64,000 nt of DNA from Mycolicibacterium mageritense (GTDB lineage Bacteria > Actinomycetota > Actinomycetes > Mycobacteriales > Mycobacteriaceae), in the NCBI RefSeq assembly GCF_010727475.1, contig NZ_AP022567.1, positions 6,076,001 to 6,140,000 on the forward strand. The letters run 5' to 3'. The stretch's first letter is position 1. Every line of letters starts with the position of its first letter. The translations under genes were made by a program, and so were the position numbers. This document shows positions 7,838 through 17,678 of the stretch, piece by piece. The notes beneath the pieces are model-generated. The model saw only the letters and a list, made by a program, of their open reading frames with translations. It searched no databases and had not been told where the DNA came from.

Positions 7838-9405
7838 CCGAGTGAGTCGGCCTCCAGCGCGAGGAACAGGTCGACGCGGTCCTCGAGCCGCGTGACATCG
7901 CGACCGGTCAGTTCGTTGATCCGGCCGATGCGGTTGCGCAGCGTGTTGACGTGGACATACAGGGCCGCAGCGGTTTTGGCCCAGTGCCCGTCGTTGCCGA
8001 GAAACGTCCGCAGGGTGCGTTCCAGTTCTGCGGCGTTCTGTTCGTCGTATACCCGCAGTGGGCCGAGGATGTCGTCGGCGAACCGCCGTAGCACCGAGCG
8101 GTCGTGCAAGCCCAGCAGCATGCGATGCGTACCGACGTCGGCGTAGGTGCCTGCCCGGGATTCGGTCGAACGGCGCCACATGACGTGGCAGACCTCCCTG
8201 GCTCGGATCAACGGTTCCCGCAGTGCGGTGGCGTCGACGGCCAGGTCGCCGATCCCGACCACGGTGCGGTCGGTGGGGAAGCGGGTCGTGAGAGTCTCGA
8301 CCAACTCCTCCCCGAGGGGGACCAGCGCCGCGGCATCGTCGTGCCAGCCGAACACCACGACGGTGTCCTGGCTGCCGGGCACCACGACCGCGGGGATCCC
8401 GCGATGACTGAAGAAGGCCTCGATCTCGTCGGTCGAGCCGGGTGGCCGCAGCTCGTCGGCGCCGACCACGACCGTGTACACCGCAAGTGGTGCTGACGGG
8501 TCGATTCCGAAGGCGCGCAGCCGTTCCGAGACCTCGCGGGCCCGCGCTGCCCCGGACAGCACCATCTCGAGCAGCTCGCTGGAGAAGCGGGATTCGATGG
8601 CCTGCAGTGCCTGCTGGCGCGTGACTTCCAGGCTCAGATAACGGGCCGCCTGATCGAGTGCGTCACGTTCGGCCGGCCGCAGTTCGGTCAACGGCCGCAG
8701 GCAGAACAGGCCCGCGTCGATGTCGCCCATCGCGCCTTCGACGAGGTACACCGCGGCCGGGCCGACTTCGGGTATGTCCACTTCCAGTGGAGGTGGATGC
8801 CGGTTGAGTGCGTCGGCGGCGGTGTGGATCTGAGCGTCGTCTGCGACGATGCCTGCGAGCCGGCGGCCCAACCGGTCCACCACGAGCAGCGGCAGGTCGT
8901 GGTCGCGGCGCAACACGTCGAGAATGCCCTGCGCACCACCGCCTCGCGAGATCGAACTGGCCAGCGCATTGCCCCGCCGCACCAGCCTGGACAGGGCGGA
9001 TTGCCTGGCCTCGGTCTGCACCCGCGCGGCGGCCTGTGTGATCGCGGTGAACGGCACCGCAATGGACACTGTCGCGAGCGGCAACCCGGCCGCGGCGCAG
9101 GCCTCGACCAGATCTGTTGGCGCCGAAGGCGTCTGGTCGGTGAGGCCGAAGATCAGGCCGGACGCCCGGGCGCGCTGCAGCGCGTCGACGAACGCGGCTG
9201 CGGTGACCGCGGCGTGCCAGAGCCCATTGGTCAACACCAGCTCGGTGGCTCGGATATACGGCGAGGGGTCGGGGAGTTCGGTGTTGTGCAGCCACAACAC
9301 CTCCTGGTCGACCGCCCCGGGCCGGCCGGCGACCAGCAGCGTCAATTCGAGTTGCGGATCGTCGATCAGCGCACTGAGGCTCAACATCGGTGTACGGACG
9401 TCCAA
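7831..9405 (-). CDS. PucR-family transcriptional regulator
   Basis: A 524-residue regulator with the PucR architecture: an N-terminal purine catabolism regulatory domain (about 1-125, beginning LSALIDDPQLELTLLVAG), a central GGDEF-like region, and a C-terminal PucR/CdaR helix-turn-helix where KTAAALYVHVNTLRNRIGRI is the recognition segment. The family activates purine, allantoin and related nitrogen-source genes. The start is ambiguous: TTG 9405 or ATG 9387; neither has a good ribosome-binding site. The gene is divergent from the NCS1 permease with under 100 bp between, and convergent with the deacetylase-like gene, so it most likely controls this island. Confidence 0.88.
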   Translation of the reverse strand: MDVRTPMLSLSALIDDPQLELTLLVAGRPGAVDQEVLWLHNTELPDPSPYIRATELVLTNGLWHAAVTAAAFVDALQRARASGLIFGLTDQTPSAPTDLVEACAAAGLPLATVSIAVPFTAITQAAARVQTEARQSALSRLVRRGNALASSISRGGGAQGILDVLRRDHDLPLLVVDRLGRRLAGIVADDAQIHTAADALNRHPPPLEVDIPEVGPAAVYLVEGAMGDIDAGLFCLRPLTELRPAERDALDQAARYLSLEVTRQQALQAIESRFSSELLEMVLSGAARAREVSERLRAFGIDPSAPLAVYTVVVGADELRPPGSTDEIEAFFSHRGIPAVVVPGSQDTVVVFGWHDDAAALVPLGEELVETLTTRFPTDRTVVGIGDLAVDATALREPLIRAREVCHVMWRRSTESRAGTYADVGTHRMLLGLHDRSVLRRFADDILGPLRVYDEQNAAELERTLRTFLGNDGHWAKTAAALYVHVNTLRNRIGRINELTGRDVTRLEDRVDLFLALEADSLGQ

Positions 9406-9494
9406 TCAGGTTGGGTTGATCATGGATGTTTATACACTCGTTCGCGGGGGTTGGCAGTGTTTCGATGGGCGGAATCCGAGCAAAGGAGCCCTCG

Positions 9495-10916
9495 ATGTCG
9501 ACTCGACCGACCGAATCGTTGACCACGTCCGAACCACCTCCGTCGCCTGCTGGAGTGCCGTTCGACGCGCACGGCATCGAGCCGGTCTCAGCCGAAGGCC
9601 GTGATTGCTCACCATGGGAACTGTTCTGGATCTGGTGCGGCGCCAATATCGCGCCGATCAACTGGGTGCTCGGTGCGCTGGGGATAACCCTGGGTCTCAG
9701 CCTGGTGGAGACCCTCGTGGTCGTCGTGGTCGGCAACGTGATCGGTTGTGCGGTCTTCGGTGCGTTCAACGTGATCGGGCACCGCACGGCCGTCAACCAG
9801 ATGGTGCTGGGCCGGGCTCCGTTCGGATTGTCGGGCGCAGTGGTTCCCGGGCTCGTCCAGTTCCTGCTGACGATGGGCTGGGTGGGCGTCAACACCTGGG
9901 TCGTGCTCGACCTCGTGCTGGCGGTCTTGGCCGAATTCGGCGTAACGGGTGGACTGTGGTTGGAAGTCGTTGTGGCAGCAGGGATCATGGCTGTCCAACT
10001 CGGGCTGGCGCTCTACGGCTTCTATGCCATTCGCAGCTTCGAAAAGTACACGGTTCCCGCCACAGCGCTGGTGATGGCGATCATGACGGTGCTGGCCCTG
10101 GTGTCCACCGACGTGCACTGGTCGCTTGCCGGTGAGGCGATGACCTCAGGGGAGAAGTTCACGGCCGTCACGCAGTTGCTCACCGCGATCGGTGTCGGTT
10201 GGGGGCTGACGTGGATTCCTTACGCATCCGACTACAGCCGTTTCGTCCGCGTGACCGCGTCCGCCCGGTCGGTGTTCTGGTCGTCGTCGCTCGGCATGTA
10301 CGTGCCGACCGTCTGGCTGGCGGCCCTGGGTGCTTGCCTGGCCAGTGCGGGCAGCGGCAGTGATCCGTCGGCGCTTGTGGTCAGCACGTTCGGCGTGATG
10401 GCGGTGCCCGTCCTGCTCCTGCTGGTGCACGGCCCGATCGCGACCAACATCCTCAACCTGTACTCGTGCTCGCTGGCTGCGCTGTCGATCGGGGTGCGGG
10501 CCGCACGGTGGAAGGTCACGCTGGGCGCCGGTGTGGTGGCGGCGATGGTGCTCGCGGTGTTCATCGAGGCCGACAGTTTCGCGCACGCCTTCGACAACTG
10601 GATGGTGTCCATCCTGGTGTGGATCAGCCCATGGGCAGCAGTCATGCTGGTTGACTACACATTGATCCGGCGCGGGGCTCTCGACGTCGGCGGCCTGTAC
10701 CTGCCGGCGAGCGAATCCCCTTACGCCCGATGGAACAAGGCCGGGTTGATCAGCCTGGCGGCGGGTATCGCGGCCGGCTGGGCGTGGCAGTACGGGCTTG
10801 TGCCCGCGATGCAGGGGCCCGTCGCGATCGCGCTCGGCAACATCGACTTCTCGTGGCTTTCGGGCAGTGTGGTGGCCGGTGGGCTGTACTGGACCCTGAG
10901 CCGCCGCGCGACCTGA
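9495..10916 (+). CDS. NCS1-family permease for cytosine/purines/allantoin/hydantoin-type substrates
   Basis: A 473-residue, 12-helix nucleobase:cation symporter-1 protein. The N-terminal SPWELFWIWCGANI segment is the usual entry to TM1, and FNVIGHRTAVNQMVLGRAPFG is the characteristic loop region of the family. I start it at ATG 9495 because an AAGGAG Shine-Dalgarno lies at 9482-9487; an in-frame ATG at 9426 would add an unlikely leader. Family members import cytosine, uracil, allantoin, hydantoins, thiamine or vitamin B6 compounds. Sitting divergently beside a PucR regulator, it is the likely uptake system for the nitrogen compound processed by the island. It faces the ehuA-like gene tail to tail. 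Confidence 0.9.
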   Translation: MSTRPTESLTTSEPPPSPAGVPFDAHGIEPVSAEGRDCSPWELFWIWCGANIAPINWVLGALGITLGLSLVETLVVVVVGNVIGCAVFGAFNVIGHRTAVNQMVLGRAPFGLSGAVVPGLVQFLLTMGWVGVNTWVVLDLVLAVLAEFGVTGGLWLEVVVAAGIMAVQLGLALYGFYAIRSFEKYTVPATALVMAIMTVLALVSTDVHWSLAGEAMTSGEKFTAVTQLLTAIGVGWGLTWIPYASDYSRFVRVTASARSVFWSSSLGMYVPTVWLAALGACLASAGSGSDPSALVVSTFGVMAVPVLLLLVHGPIATNILNLYSCSLAALSIGVRAARWKVTLGAGVVAAMVLAVFIEADSFAHAFDNWMVSILVWISPWAAVMLVDYTLIRRGALDVGGLYLPASESPYARWNKAGLISLAAGIAAGWAWQYGLVPAMQGPVAIALGNIDFSWLSGSVVAGGLYWTLSRRAT

Positions 10917-10948
10917 CCGATTTTCCTCGCCGAGCAGGGAATCTTGAG

Positions 10949-11734
10949 TCAGCCCCGCTCCAGGACGGCCCGCAGGAACGTCCGCGTGCGTTCGTTTTCG
11001 GGATCGGAGAACAGTTTGTCCGGCGGCGCTTCCTCGACGATGTTGCCGCTGTCGAACATCATCACGCGGTCGGAAACCTCACGCGCGAAGTCCATTTCGT
11101 GGGTCACACACAGGAACGTGATGTCGGTGCTGCTGGCGATGTCCTTGAGCAGCGCGAGCACACCGGCGATCAGTTCGGGATCCAGCGCCGAGGTCACCTC
11201 GTCGAGGAGCAGCACTTCGGGTTCCATCGCCAGCGCGCGGGCGATCGCGACGCGCTGTTGCTGACCACCGGAGAGCTCGGAAGGATGGGCGTCGGCCTTC
11301 TCGGACATGCCGACCAGGTCGAGGAGCCGCCGGGCCCGGGCCTCGGCCTCGTCCTTCGGCAGGCCCAGCGAATGCACGGGGGCTTCGGTGATGTTCTGCA
11401 GCACATCCATGTTGGGGAAGAGGTTGAACTGCTGGAACACCATCCCGATGCGCTGCCGGATCTGCCGTTGGTATTTGTCGTCCGCGGGCACTTCGCGTCC
11501 GTTGCGGGTCATGTGGCTCAGACATTGTCCACCTACGTTGATATGTCCGTCGCTGACCTGTTCCAGCGTCATCAGCAGCCGCAGAATCGTGGTCTTGCCC
11601 GATCCGCTCGGACCGATCAGGCTCACGAATTCGCCTGTACCCACCGAGAAGTCGAGCCCGTCGAGCACCACGTGGTCGCCGAACCGCTTGACCACGTGGT
11701 CGAACCGGATCATCTCAGGTGTTGTAGCGGACAC
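10949..11734 (-). CDS. ehuA: amino-acid/ectoine-type ABC transporter ATP-binding protein
   Basis: A complete ABC ATPase: Walker A GPSGSGKTT, Q-loop FQQFNLFPNMDV, signature LSGGQQQRVAIARAL, Walker B VLLLDEVTSALDP and the H-loop THEMDFA. It belongs to the polar amino acid (PAAT) class and energises import through the two permeases encoded just upstream. GTG 11734 overlaps the upstream permease by 20 nt; ATG 11713 (MIRFDHVVKRFG), one base after that stop, is an equally plausible start. I name it EhuA because the cluster's binding protein resembles EhuB; a generic glutamine-type transporter is the alternative. Confidence 0.83.
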   Translation of the reverse strand: MSATTPEMIRFDHVVKRFGDHVVLDGLDFSVGTGEFVSLIGPSGSGKTTILRLLMTLEQVSDGHINVGGQCLSHMTRNGREVPADDKYQRQIRQRIGMVFQQFNLFPNMDVLQNITEAPVHSLGLPKDEAEARARRLLDLVGMSEKADAHPSELSGGQQQRVAIARALAMEPEVLLLDEVTSALDPELIAGVLALLKDIASSTDITFLCVTHEMDFAREVSDRVMMFDSGNIVEEAPPDKLFSDPENERTRTFLRAVLERG

Positions 11735-12374
11735 GTCGCTCCATCCATCGCACGAGTAGGGACGCCGAATAGCTCAACACCAGGAACAGCACCCCGGCGA
11801 TCGTGATCGGTTCGACATATCGGAACGCCCGCGAGCCGACTTGATTGGCCGCACCGACGATGTCGAGCACCCCGATGGTGAGCAGCAGCGGCGTTTCCTT
11901 GAGCATCGAGATCGTGTAGTTGCCGAGTGCCGGCAGCACACGTGGAACGGCCTGGGGGAGGATCACCGCGGTCCACGTGCGGCGTACCGGCAGGTTCAAC
12001 GCGACCGCGGCCTCCCACTGCCCGGCCGGCACCGCCTCGATTCCGGCCCGGTAGACCTCGGCGGTGTACGCCGAATAGTGCACGCCGATGGCGATGACCC
12101 CGGTGATCAGTGGGTCGAACTTCAGGCCGACGCTGGGCAGCACGAAGAACAGGAAGAAGATCTGCACCAGCAGTGGTGTGCTGCGGATGAATTCGATGAA
12201 CGCCCAGGTCGCGGTGCGCACCACGGCGACGGGCGATCGGCGCAGCAGCGCCAGGGCCAGCCCGAGCGCATAGGCCACGATCGAGCCGAACACCGTGGCG
12301 CCGAGCGTGATTCGCAAGCCGTCGAGGACGATCTTCGGAAAGATCTCGGCGGCGAAGTGCCAGTCCCAGATCAC
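11715..12374 (-). CDS. ehuD: PAAT-family ABC transporter permease, EhuD-like
   Basis: A membrane permease of about 219 residues with five predicted helices and the EAA loop EAAVALNLPVRRTWTAVIL, which docks on the ATPase. The usual PAAT segment FIRSTPLLVQIFFLFF is present. GTG 12374 overlaps the TGA of the neighbouring permease gene (GTGA), so I took that start and not the much longer in-frame extension to 12722. It forms the second permease subunit of the importer with the EhuC-like protein. Confidence 0.83.
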   Translation of the reverse strand: MIWDWHFAAEIFPKIVLDGLRITLGATVFGSIVAYALGLALALLRRSPVAVVRTATWAFIEFIRSTPLLVQIFFLFFVLPSVGLKFDPLITGVIAIGVHYSAYTAEVYRAGIEAVPAGQWEAAVALNLPVRRTWTAVILPQAVPRVLPALGNYTISMLKETPLLLTIGVLDIVGAANQVGSRAFRYVEPITIAGVLFLVLSYSASLLVRWMERRVRYNT

Positions 12375-13078
12375 GGGGCGCCCCGCAGACCGGCCAGCGC
12401 CCGCCTGGGCGCGGGCCGCCGTCCGACCCGCGCCGCCGTGCGTCGTTCGAGGCCGCGCATCGCATAGGTGATGACGATCGCCAGCGCGAGGTAGAACAGC
12501 AACACCAGCGTCCAGATGAGTGCGGCCTGCGAGATGTGGTTGTTGATCAGTACCTCTCGCGCCTGGTACGTCATCTCGTGAACGGTGATGACGGTCAGCA
12601 GCGAGCTGCCCTTCAACAGCTGGATGAACAGGTTGTTGAACGGCGGCACCATCTCGGGCAGCGCCTGCGGCAGGATGACGCGCCGCATGCGTTGTGCGCG
12701 CGTGAAGTTCAGGGCGACGCAACCTTCATACTGTGCGCGCGGTACGGATTGGATGGCGCCGCGCACGATCTCGGCGCCGTAAGCCCCGTGGTTGAGACCG
12801 AGCACGAGGATGCCCGCGGCCAGCGGCACGATCTGATAACCCACCAGGATCGGCAGCACGAAGTAGATCCACAGTAGCTGGACCATTTCCGATGTGCCGC
12901 GCCAGATCTCCACATAGCAGCGGGCCACCGCGCGCACCGGGGTGGACCTGGACACCATGGCCAGCCCGGCCGCGAAGGACAGCACCGTCGCGATCACGAT
13001 GCCGCCAACGGTCGCCTCGACCGTCAGGAGCAGTCCGTCGGCGATGGTACCGACGAACAACCCGATGTTGTCGAACAT
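12371..13078 (-). CDS. ehuC: PAAT-family ABC transporter permease, EhuC-like
   Basis: A 235-residue permease of the polar amino acid family with an N-terminal TIADGLLLTVEATVGG helix, an EIWRGTSEMVQLLWIYF segment and an EAA-type loop ending QRMRRVILPQALPEMVPP. It lies between the binding-protein gene and the second permease gene and overlaps the latter by 4 nt. Together they should form a heterodimeric channel in the cytoplasmic membrane. Confidence 0.84.
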   Translation of the reverse strand: MFDNIGLFVGTIADGLLLTVEATVGGIVIATVLSFAAGLAMVSRSTPVRAVARCYVEIWRGTSEMVQLLWIYFVLPILVGYQIVPLAAGILVLGLNHGAYGAEIVRGAIQSVPRAQYEGCVALNFTRAQRMRRVILPQALPEMVPPFNNLFIQLLKGSSLLTVITVHEMTYQAREVLINNHISQAALIWTLVLLFYLALAIVITYAMRGLERRTAARVGRRPAPRRALAGLRGAP

Positions 13079-13088
13079 GGAGTGACCC

Positions 13089-13982
13089 TCAGGCGGCCGC
13101 GCAGAGCTTCTCGGTGGTCACGTCGTCGGGCACCAGGTTGTCCTCGGTGAACCCGAAGGGTTTGACGATCCGCAACCATTCACCGTTGTCCTGGAGCTTC
13201 TTCAGCTCGGTGTTGAACGATTCGACGAGATCGTCGTCGCCGGGGCGGAACACGAAGCCGCCTGCCTGAATCCGCTTCTCGCCGTTGACTTCCGGTACGA
13301 ATCCCGGCGTCACCTCAAGCGGCGCACCCGGATTGTCGGCGAGCATGCGGCGCAGTGAAATATCGGTCAGCGCACCGCAGTACGCACGCTGGTCGCGCAG
13401 CGCCTGGAACATCTCGGGCTGGCCGCGATAGGGCTGGATGTTGCCCGCGGGGATGCCCAGCTCCTGCGCGACGGCCTCTTCCACGGTGCCCGACAGCACC
13501 GCAAGGGCGACGCCGCGGGCCTTGACGTCTTCGAACGTGTTGATCCGCTGCGGATTGCCTTTGGGCACCAGCAGCGCGGTGGGGGTGACGTAGTCGACGG
13601 CCGAGAACTGCGCGTTCTTACACCGGTCGGGCAGGATCGCCATGCCTGCCGCCACCATGTCGTATTGGCTGGCGTTGAGCGCGGGGATGAGCTGGCTGAA
13701 CTCCACCTGGGTAGCCTCGACGCGGTCGATCCCCATGGATTTGAAGACGGCCTTGGCGACCTCGGGCGCTTCGCCGGTGACCTGGCCGTTCTGGGTGAAT
13801 CCGTAGGGCACTTCACCGGCGATGCCGATCTTGACGACGCCTGCATCCTTGATCCGGGCAAGCGTGCCGCCGGCGCCGGATTTCGGCACCTCCGTACATG
13901 CTGCGAGCAGTCCCGTCGTCGCCAGGGCCGCTGCGCCTGCGACCCCGCCTGCCCGCAGAAAATCTCGTCGTGTCCAGATCAT
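13089..13982 (-). CDS. ehuB: ectoine/hydroxyectoine-type substrate-binding lipoprotein, EhuB-like
   Basis: A 297-residue family-3 extracellular solute-binding protein. ATG 13982 is preceded by AAAGGA at good spacing; the longer GTG form would add seven residues. The N-terminus has a twin-arginine motif TRRDFLRAGG, a hydrophobic stretch and a lipobox LLAAC, so it is probably a Tat- or Sec-exported lipoprotein. The mature part shows GEAPEVAKAVFKSMGI, the aspartate-containing YDMVAAGMAILPDRC and VLSGTVEEAVAQELGI, which I recognise as close to EhuB, the binding protein for ectoine and hydroxyectoine. It heads the unit B-C-D-A. A PAAT protein for another zwitterion is the alternative. Confidence 0.8.
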   Translation of the reverse strand: MIWTRRDFLRAGGVAGAAALATTGLLAACTEVPKSGAGGTLARIKDAGVVKIGIAGEVPYGFTQNGQVTGEAPEVAKAVFKSMGIDRVEATQVEFSQLIPALNASQYDMVAAGMAILPDRCKNAQFSAVDYVTPTALLVPKGNPQRINTFEDVKARGVALAVLSGTVEEAVAQELGIPAGNIQPYRGQPEMFQALRDQRAYCGALTDISLRRMLADNPGAPLEVTPGFVPEVNGEKRIQAGGFVFRPGDDDLVESFNTELKKLQDNGEWLRIVKPFGFTEDNLVPDDVTTEKLCAAA

Positions 13983-14062
13983 CGTCAATCCTTTTGCATC
14001 CACACGTTCACGTCAGTACCGACCACAGTTCGGTTTGAACGTATGCGGATTGAGCGGCGACG

Positions 14063-15052
14063 TCAAAACCCTGGCGGCTGGATGGCGCTTTCGGATGCAT
14101 CGGGCTTGCGGCGCAAGAGGTACACCGCGGCCGCCACGACGAGCATGGCCAGGACGGCTCCCGCGACGATGACGACCACCCGGGCGACGATGAAAGACGT
14201 TGGAGCCGAGATGGTTTGAGGATCGGACGAATCGAGGCTCAACGGCAACGGCAGCGCGCCGGAACTCAGCACGCTCGCGAGTTCGTGTGCGGAGTCGGCG
14301 GTGAACTGCCCGGTGATCTGGGTGCGACCACCGGGGATCGACTCCCTGATCCACGTGCGGGCACCGGCATCGTCGAACTCCATGTCGACGACATACTGAC
14401 CCATCTGTTTGTCCAACCCTGACGTCGCGCCCGCGATGTCCGCGCCGCTCAGGATCGACTTGTTGAGCAGGTACACGGTTTGGCCGTCGGCCGAGCATGT
14501 CACGAGCGGCAGGTTCGGGTCGTCGTGTCCGGCCAGCACGTCATCCTCGCCGCAGCGGGTGGCCTGGAACTGCAGCGCCAGGATCTGCACGGTTTGGTCG
14601 GTGGTCTGCCGCAGTTGCTTCTCGTCGGCGATCCGCTGTGGTTCGGTGGCTTTCGGCTGGGTCGGTGGCGGCGGTGTGCCGGCCTTGCTCGGCATCGCGT
14701 GGATGACCGGACGGATGTAGAGCTGCCCGGGCTTCAGTATTTCGCGCACGGCTTCGGCGTCGACGTTGCGGTTCGCCACGGTGGCGACGATGGTGCCGTT
14801 CTCGGCGACGGCCTTGGTGTGGGTGAGGCCGAGGCCGGCCAACCTGCCTTCGAGCACGGGCAGAGTTTCCGCGACGGCGTCGGGCGACGGCGCCGAGCCG
14901 TCGGGTGTCTGCGCCGTGAACGTCAGGCGGGTGCCTTGGCGCTCACCCCAGATGTCCTTGGTGAGGAAAACCGCCAGGAGGTAGCCGACCAGCATCAGCG
15001 CGAGCAGACAGACCACGACGATCTTGACGGCTGTGGATCTCTGATCGGGCAT
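14063..15052 (-). CDS. SecD P1 head subdomain-containing membrane protein (not a full SecD)
   Basis: A 329-residue protein with one N-terminal membrane helix (about 9-29), a large extracytoplasmic domain and one C-terminal helix (about 285-312). The soluble part resembles the periplasmic P1 region of SecD: VLEGRLAGLGLTHTKA, then GQYVVDMEFDDAGARTW and an ADSAHELASVLSSGALPLPL stretch. The five further helices that form the SecD channel half are missing, so it cannot be an ordinary translocase subunit. In M. tuberculosis the true secD lies near relA on the far side. It is followed two bases downstream of, and probably cotranscribed with, a PPIase gene, which suggests a role in folding or handling exported proteins; that is inference. 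Confidence 0.8.
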   Translation of the reverse strand: MPDQRSTAVKIVVVCLLALMLVGYLLAVFLTKDIWGERQGTRLTFTAQTPDGSAPSPDAVAETLPVLEGRLAGLGLTHTKAVAENGTIVATVANRNVDAEAVREILKPGQLYIRPVIHAMPSKAGTPPPPTQPKATEPQRIADEKQLRQTTDQTVQILALQFQATRCGEDDVLAGHDDPNLPLVTCSADGQTVYLLNKSILSGADIAGATSGLDKQMGQYVVDMEFDDAGARTWIRESIPGGRTQITGQFTADSAHELASVLSSGALPLPLSLDSSDPQTISAPTSFIVARVVVIVAGAVLAMLVVAAAVYLLRRKPDASESAIQPPGF

Positions 15053-15054
15053 CG

Positions 15055-16059
15055 TCAGTCCAGCCGTGCCGAGGTGATCGTCACGGGCGTCGCGGGCTTA
15101 CCGTCGGCGCCGCCACCTTCGACGCCGTCCGCGGCGATCTTGTCGAGCGTCGCGAGGCCGGTCTGGTCGACCGTGCCGAACACGGTGTACGTCGGCGGCA
15201 GCAGTGAATCCTGGTACACCATGAAGAACTGGCTGCCGTTGGTGTCGGAACCGGCGTTGGCCATGGCGAGGGTTCCGCGTGGGTAGACGACGGGATTGCT
15301 CAGTGCCTGCTCGTCCAATTGGTTGACGGGATACTCGTCGGCGAACGAGTAACCCGGTCCGCCGGTGCCGGTGCCCGCCGGATCCCCGCACTGCAGCATC
15401 GACAGGCTTCCGGTCGTGAGTCGATGACACGGAGTGCCGTCGAAGTAGCCCTGCTGGGCGAGGCTCGCGAAGTTGTTGACCGTGCACGGCGCCCGGCCGT
15501 TGGCCAGTTGCAGGCCGATGTTGCCGCGATCGGTGCTGACGCTGGCGCTGACAGTCGCCGGATCGGTCGGCACCTGTCCGGTGCGCGGCGGGGCGGCCGG
15601 TCGGGCCGCGGTCTCATGGGTCGCGGGGTACTGGCAGTTGGCGCCGAGATCGGCAGGCGGACGGAACGCGGGCAACGCGCCGCCGGACGTCGGTGGATTT
15701 GGCAGAGTGGGTGCCGCGGTGGCGGTGGATGTCTCCGATTTGGGGAACATCGCGTCGTCGAGCTCTTCGATGGTGTACCGCACCGCGATCACGGAGAACA
15801 CCAGCGCGACGATGACCGCGATGATCGTCACCACCGTCAACACGTATCCGATGATCAGTCCGGCCATCGCCAAGCCGCGGCCCTGCTCGCCGCTGCGCTT
15901 GATCTGTGACAGCGACATGTGGCCGAACACGATGCCCAGCGGGGCGAACAGGAACGCGCACACCACCGACGCGATGGCCAGGCTGTTGGTGCGCGGCGAC
16001 ACCGGCGGCGGATACCCGGGCTGATCCAGGTATCCGCCGGGCGGCGGTGGGAGTGTCAC
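15055..16059 (-). CDS. membrane-anchored cyclophilin-type peptidyl-prolyl isomerase with N-terminal DUF4190 region
   Basis: GTG 16059 (VTLPPPPGGYL) gives 334 residues and sits one base after the stop of the upstream PPIase gene. Residues 1-20 are Pro/Gly rich; about 22-95 form a DUF4190-like two-helix membrane region (SLAIASVVCAFLFAPLGIVFG, then a second helix). The rest is an extracytoplasmic cyclophilin domain with PCHRLTTGSLSMLQCGDP, TLAMANAGSDTNGSQFFM and a C-terminal FGTVDQTGLATLDKI. The catalytic Arg of the HR pair and the Gln of the LQ pair are kept, but the usual GGD is CGD. It is a paralogue of the next gene, from which it differs in its N-terminal anchor. Confidence 0.87.
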   Translation of the reverse strand: MTLPPPPGGYLDQPGYPPPVSPRTNSLAIASVVCAFLFAPLGIVFGHMSLSQIKRSGEQGRGLAMAGLIIGYVLTVVTIIAVIVALVFSVIAVRYTIEELDDAMFPKSETSTATAAPTLPNPPTSGGALPAFRPPADLGANCQYPATHETAARPAAPPRTGQVPTDPATVSASVSTDRGNIGLQLANGRAPCTVNNFASLAQQGYFDGTPCHRLTTGSLSMLQCGDPAGTGTGGPGYSFADEYPVNQLDEQALSNPVVYPRGTLAMANAGSDTNGSQFFMVYQDSLLPPTYTVFGTVDQTGLATLDKIAADGVEGGGADGKPATPVTITSARLD

Positions 16060-16060
16060 G

Positions 16061-16891
<831 letters not shown>

Positions 16892-17012
16892 CGGCGTAGT
16901 CCTCTCCGTCGGGTGCAGGGCAATAGGGCATTCCAATTGGCTCCGAGTGTGCCAGGCGATGCTGAACACAGGCCTGCCGACCCGCGGGAACCGCAGATGG
17001 GAGACTTGCGGT

Positions 17013-17678
17013 GTGTGGATCACCGGTTTCCCGGCCGGGATGCTGGCATGCAACTGCTACGTCCTGGCAGAGCGGCCCGGAGCCGACGCGATCGTCGTCG
17101 ACCCCGGGCAGCGGGCCATGGGCCCGTTGCGTCGCATCCTCGACGAGAACCGCCTGACTCCGGCCGCGGTACTGCTGACCCACGGCCACATCGACCACAT
17201 CTGGTCGGCGCAGAAGGTGGCAGACACCTACGGTTGCCCGGCCTACATCCATCCCGAGGACCGGTTCATGCTCACCGACCCGATCAAAGGGTTCGGTCCG
17301 CGGCTGGCGCAGCTCGCGGTCGGTGTGCTGTTCTCCGAGCCCAAGCAACTCGTCGAGCTGGATCGGGACGGGGCCTTGGTCGACCTCGGTGGCATCGGCG
17401 TCACGGTCGACCACACGCCGGGGCACACCAGGGGTTCGGTGGTTTTCCGGGTGTCCGGTGGGCACGACGACGTCGTCTTCACCGGCGATACGCTGTTCCG
17501 GTCCTCGGTCGGGCGCACCGATCTGCCGGGTGGCAGCGGACGTGACCTACTCGGTTCGATCGTGACAAAACTGTTGGTGCTCGACGACGAGACCGTGGTA
17601 CTACCGGGACACGGTCCACGCTCGACGATCGGGCACGAACGCCGTACCAACCCGTTTCTCGAAGGTTTGACTCTGTGA
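17013..17678 (+). CDS. metallo-beta-lactamase-fold hydrolase, glyoxalase II-like (Rv2581c-type)
   Basis: A 221-residue metal-dependent hydrolase. The zinc motif THGHIDH gives H57, H59, D61 and H62; further ligands are in DHTPGHTRGS and FTGDTLF, and in VLPGHGP at the C-terminal end. I chose GTG 17013 (VWITGFPAG) because GGGAG lies just upstream and the protein matches the compact family length. It is the neighbour of hisS in M. tuberculosis too (Rv2581c), and here the stop overlaps the hisS GTG by 4 nt, so the two are cotranscribed. It is a hydroxyacylglutathione hydrolase-like protein; since mycobacteria use mycothiol, the true thioester is unknown. Confidence 0.9.
   Translation: MWITGFPAGMLACNCYVLAERPGADAIVVDPGQRAMGPLRRILDENRLTPAAVLLTHGHIDHIWSAQKVADTYGCPAYIHPEDRFMLTDPIKGFGPRLAQLAVGVLFSEPKQLVELDRDGALVDLGGIGVTVDHTPGHTRGSVVFRVSGGHDDVVFTGDTLFRSSVGRTDLPGGSGRDLLGSIVTKLLVLDDETVVLPGHGPRSTIGHERRTNPFLEGLTL

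Noticed and set aside
14063..15052. Full-length SecD assignment
   Set aside because: Only two membrane helices are visible; the channel-forming helices are absent.
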